Origin: an uncultured Collinsella sp.
GTDB taxonomy: Bacteria; Actinomycetota; Coriobacteriia; Coriobacteriales; Coriobacteriaceae
Length of the DNA stretch: 64,000 nt
Direction of reading: 5' to 3'
Assembly (NCBI GenBank): GCA_902491055.1
Contig: CABUGI010000003.1
Coordinates: 10,929 to 74,928, forward strand
This document shows, piece by piece, positions 62,438-64,000 of the stretch (positions within the stretch are counted from its first letter, which is position 1; each line of letters begins with the position of its first letter). The notes beneath the pieces were generated by a model. The model ran no database searches, had not been told where the DNA came from, and saw only the letters and a list, made by a program, of their open reading frames with translations. The translations under genes were made by a program, and so were the position numbers.

Positions 62438-63292
62438 CTAGGCGTATCCAAGCTTCCTGCGGTACTCCATCGGGCTCAGCCACCCGAGGGACTTCTTGAT
62501 CCGCTCCTCACGATAGTACACGAGGTAGGCCTCGAGCCTTCCCATGAACTCCTCGGCCGTCACGCCCTCCCAGTCCCTGTAGCGGAAGAACTCGTTCTTG
62601 AGGCGCCCGAAGAAGCCCTCGCAGGCCGAGTTGTCCGGGCTGCAGCCCTTCGCGGACGTGCTCCTGACCAGGCCGTTCTCCTCGCAGATCCCAATCCACT
62701 CCGGCCAGCGGTAGTGGCCGCCCCGGTCCGAGTGGATCGTCGTGCGCGCCCCCGCCGGCCTCGCCGTGCAGGCCTTGAGCAGGCTCGAGTTCGCGAGGCG
62801 CTTGTCGGGGTGCAGCCCGATCGACCAGGCGACGGGCATCCCGTCGAAGCAGTCGATGACCGGGCTCAGGTAGACCTTCTCGCCGCCCGGGAGCCTGAAC
62901 TCGGTGATGTCGGTGAGCCACAGCCGGTTGGGCTCGTCGGCGTGGAAATTCCTGTTCACGAGGTTCTCCGGTGCCTTGGAGACCTCGCCGGCGTAGGAGC
63001 TGTAGCCCCGGGCGCGCCTCCTGTTGTAGACGACCTCGAGGCCCTCCTCGCGCATCACGCGGGCCACGCGCTTCTCGCTGGCGCGGACGCCCTCGCGGCG
63101 CAGGCGCGCCCAGACGGTGCGGTACCCCCAGCACCCCGAGCCCTCGCGGAAGATGCGCACCACGCGGTCGCGTATGTCGGCGTCGCGGTCGCGCGGCGCG
63201 GCGACGCGGGGCCTCCAGTACTCATAGGAGCTCTTCGATATCCTCAAGAAACCTGTGATCGAGCGGAGGGGCAGGGCGGTCGCCCGCCTCAA
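62438..63292 (-). CDS. IS3-family transposase OrfB (DDE integrase core)
   Basis: An HTH_21-like segment after FLRISKSSYEYWRPR, then an RNase H-fold core with LWLTDITEFRLPGG (first Asp), TTIHSDRGGHY (second Asp) and DNSACEGFFGRLKNEF (Glu). 284 aa from the TTG at 63292, but the frame is open upstream to about 63361, overlapping orfA by a few codons in -1 phase. An OrfAB fusion by frameshift is likely, although a classic A6G slippery site is not seen (only AAAA). Confidence 0.93.
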   Translation of the reverse strand: MRRATALPLRSITGFLRISKSSYEYWRPRVAAPRDRDADIRDRVVRIFREGSGCWGYRTVWARLRREGVRASEKRVARVMREEGLEVVYNRRRARGYSSYAGEVSKAPENLVNRNFHADEPNRLWLTDITEFRLPGGEKVYLSPVIDCFDGMPVAWSIGLHPDKRLANSSLLKACTARPAGARTTIHSDRGGHYRWPEWIGICEENGLVRSTSAKGCSPDNSACEGFFGRLKNEFFRYRDWEGVTAEEFMGRLEAYLVYYREERIKKSLGWLSPMEYRRKLGYA

Positions 63293-63354
63293 TCTCTCGC
63301 CGAGCTCGCACTTGCTCCTGTTCGAGATCGAAGCCGGGTCCCACCCTTCCGCTT

Positions 63355-63654
63355 TTAGGTCGGCAACACCGCCCTGAGCAGCAGGTTCTCTATCTGGTCC
63401 TCGTTGAGTCCGGCGAGCGGGCCGGTCGCGGGCGGGGCGTAGGTCGACTTGTCGGGGCCCATGCTGGCCTCCTTCCGTGGCGGTTTCCTCGCCACGATTC
63501 TACAGCCCCCGCCGGTGTAGCTGCGCGGGAGGTGCCCCGTCGCCCACTTCTTGGCCGCGCTCACCGTGACCCCCGCAAACTTCGCGGCGGTGGTGGGCCC
63601 CATGCCGTCCTCCGTCGCCAGGAGGAAGAGCTCGACCTTCTCCCTGCTGTACAT
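63355..63654 (-). CDS. IS3-family OrfA (helix-turn-helix)
   Basis: 99 aa starting MYSREKVELFLLATEDG with an HTH segment GPTTAAKFAGVTVSAAKKW and a short hydrophobic end QIENLLLRAVLPT suited to multimerisation. ATG at 63654 follows GGAGG on the minus strand; the frame back to 63717 reads through the terminal repeat. Probably binds IS ends. Confidence 0.85.
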   Translation of the reverse strand: MYSREKVELFLLATEDGMGPTTAAKFAGVTVSAAKKWATGHLPRSYTGGGCRIVARKPPRKEASMGPDKSTYAPPATGPLAGLNEDQIENLLLRAVLPT

Positions 63655-63706
63655 GCGAACCTCCAGTCCGGACCGCCCCGCGGTCCAACTTTCTGTCCGC
63701 ACCCCC

Positions 63707-63740
63707 TTATGGCCCATGTAGTCCGTATTTCACCGCAACT
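63707..63740. repeat. Right half of palindromic repeat copy 5
   Basis: Begins with TTA (63707-63709, target duplication) and contains the 21-bp arm 63720-63740. The 3' sequence matches repeat copy 2 at 23.3 kb. Confidence 0.92.
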
Positions 63741-63907
63741 ATTTGTAAGGTTGGATTTTGATGCCGTTGGGAGGGTCGTAGCGACCGTCTACCGAGAGTG
63801 GAATTATTTTTTGAAGCTCTGACCTGCGGCGTCAAGCTTTTGGTCAGCTTTTGGCAAGGCTTGCGGACGGAAGCATGCGATAGCGTAATGATATTCTCTC
63901 CGCCGTG

Positions 63908-64000
63908 ATGGTTATGGGGTTGGCCATGCTCGATAAAGGCAAACACCTTGATTATCGACTTTATCCGAACACCTCCCACATTCATCCGCACATGTACGGA
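63908..64000 (+). CDS. Partial ORF running off the right edge
   Basis: 31 codons open to the edge, with possible starts at 63908, 63914 and 63926, giving ..MLDKGKHLDYRLYPNTSH... No clear RBS and no family recognised. It may be the start of the next gene. The stretch 63741-63907 before it shows nothing else that I can support. Confidence 0.35.
   Translation, partial: MVMGLAMLDKGKHLDYRLYPNTSHIHPHMYG

Larger units (their letters stand above)
62409..63706 (-). mobile_element. IS3-family insertion sequence
   Basis: 1298 bp. Ends are imperfect inverted repeats of 28 bp (62409-62436, 63679-63706): GGGGGTGCGGAC identical, six mismatched, then TTGGACCGCG identical. A TTA target duplication flanks it. 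It carries two ORFs, orfA and a DDE transposase in the -1 frame, as in IS3/IS150 elements. Both reading frames look intact, so it may be active. GC content of orfB is higher than flanking intergenic DNA. Confidence 0.93.

Noticed and set aside
63741..63907. Remnant of a second mobile element next to the IS
   Set aside because: No terminal repeats or transposase fragments are seen beyond the palindrome arm at 63720-63740.

Overview
The window reads as a chromosomal segment of a high-GC, anaerobic member of the Coriobacteriia, most likely a Collinsella-type gut bacterium. This is inferred from protein and gene-order recognition; no search was run. Support: an actinobacterial-type division cluster with no ftsA between ftsQ and ftsZ, a four-domain ribosomal protein S1 starting at TTG, oxygen-sensitive functions (2-hydroxyacyl-CoA dehydratase-type proteins with an activase, selenium and molybdenum handling, an Fe-S cysteine desulfidase-like protein) and a type A RNase P RNA.

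Layout. 1-12.9 kb: murC (cut by the left edge)-murB-ftsQ-ftsZ, then pgeF(ylmD), ylmE, sepF, ylmG and divIVA, with a complete pstSCAB-phoU phosphate operon inserted between pgeF and ylmE. 13-24.8 kb: nitroreductase, a Pit phosphate transporter with its DUF47 partner, a Bax1-I membrane protein, a microbial-type PARG, an SGNH hydrolase, thiD and thiC (with a TPP riboswitch), yaaA and an M18 aminopeptidase. 24.9-36.4 kb: polA, HAD phosphatases, argG and argH (argG preceded by a short ORF ending in arginine codons), ndk, rpiB and a cysteine desulfidase-like gene. 36.7-46.7 kb: rpsA, rnpB, a YigZ-family protein, a C_GCAxxG_C_C protein, an O-acetylhomoserine sulfhydrylase-like enzyme, an MFS exporter, xpt, a GGQ release-factor-like protein, a lipid kinase and a ClC channel. 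46.8-60.6 kb: a molybdenum and selenium block on one strand: moeA, mogA, modABC, two HgdB-like double-cubane-type proteins and their activase, a glycosyltransferase overlapping selD, yedF, a DUF3343 protein and a cysteine-desulfurase-like enzyme. 60.7-64 kb: brnQ, tRNA-Pro, tRNA-Gly, and an IS3-family element inserted in the middle of a palindromic repeat.

The most interesting signals are these. (1) selD is a selenoprotein gene: its active-site codon 17 is TGA and a SECIS-like hairpin follows, so conventional gene calling would lose its N-terminus. (2) selD overlaps a glycosyltransferase and sits in a cluster with yedF, DUF3343, a desulfurase-like enzyme and an ATP-driven radical or double-cubane enzyme set, a candidate selenium-utilisation system. 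(3) A 24-codon ORF with six Arg codons in its last ten lies upstream of argG, a candidate arginine attenuator. (4) Several families of intergenic palindromes occur, one split by the IS with a 3-bp target duplication and one repeated after both HgdB-like genes with compensatory base changes. (5) ylmG has no ATG, GTG or TTG start and probably begins at ATC.

Most genes are in short operons with Shine-Dalgarno sequences of the AAAGGA/GGAGG type. Apart from the IS and the nitroreductase, whose codon endings are more T-rich, nothing looks recently acquired. Long antisense frames are common and are by-products of GC-rich codon structure.
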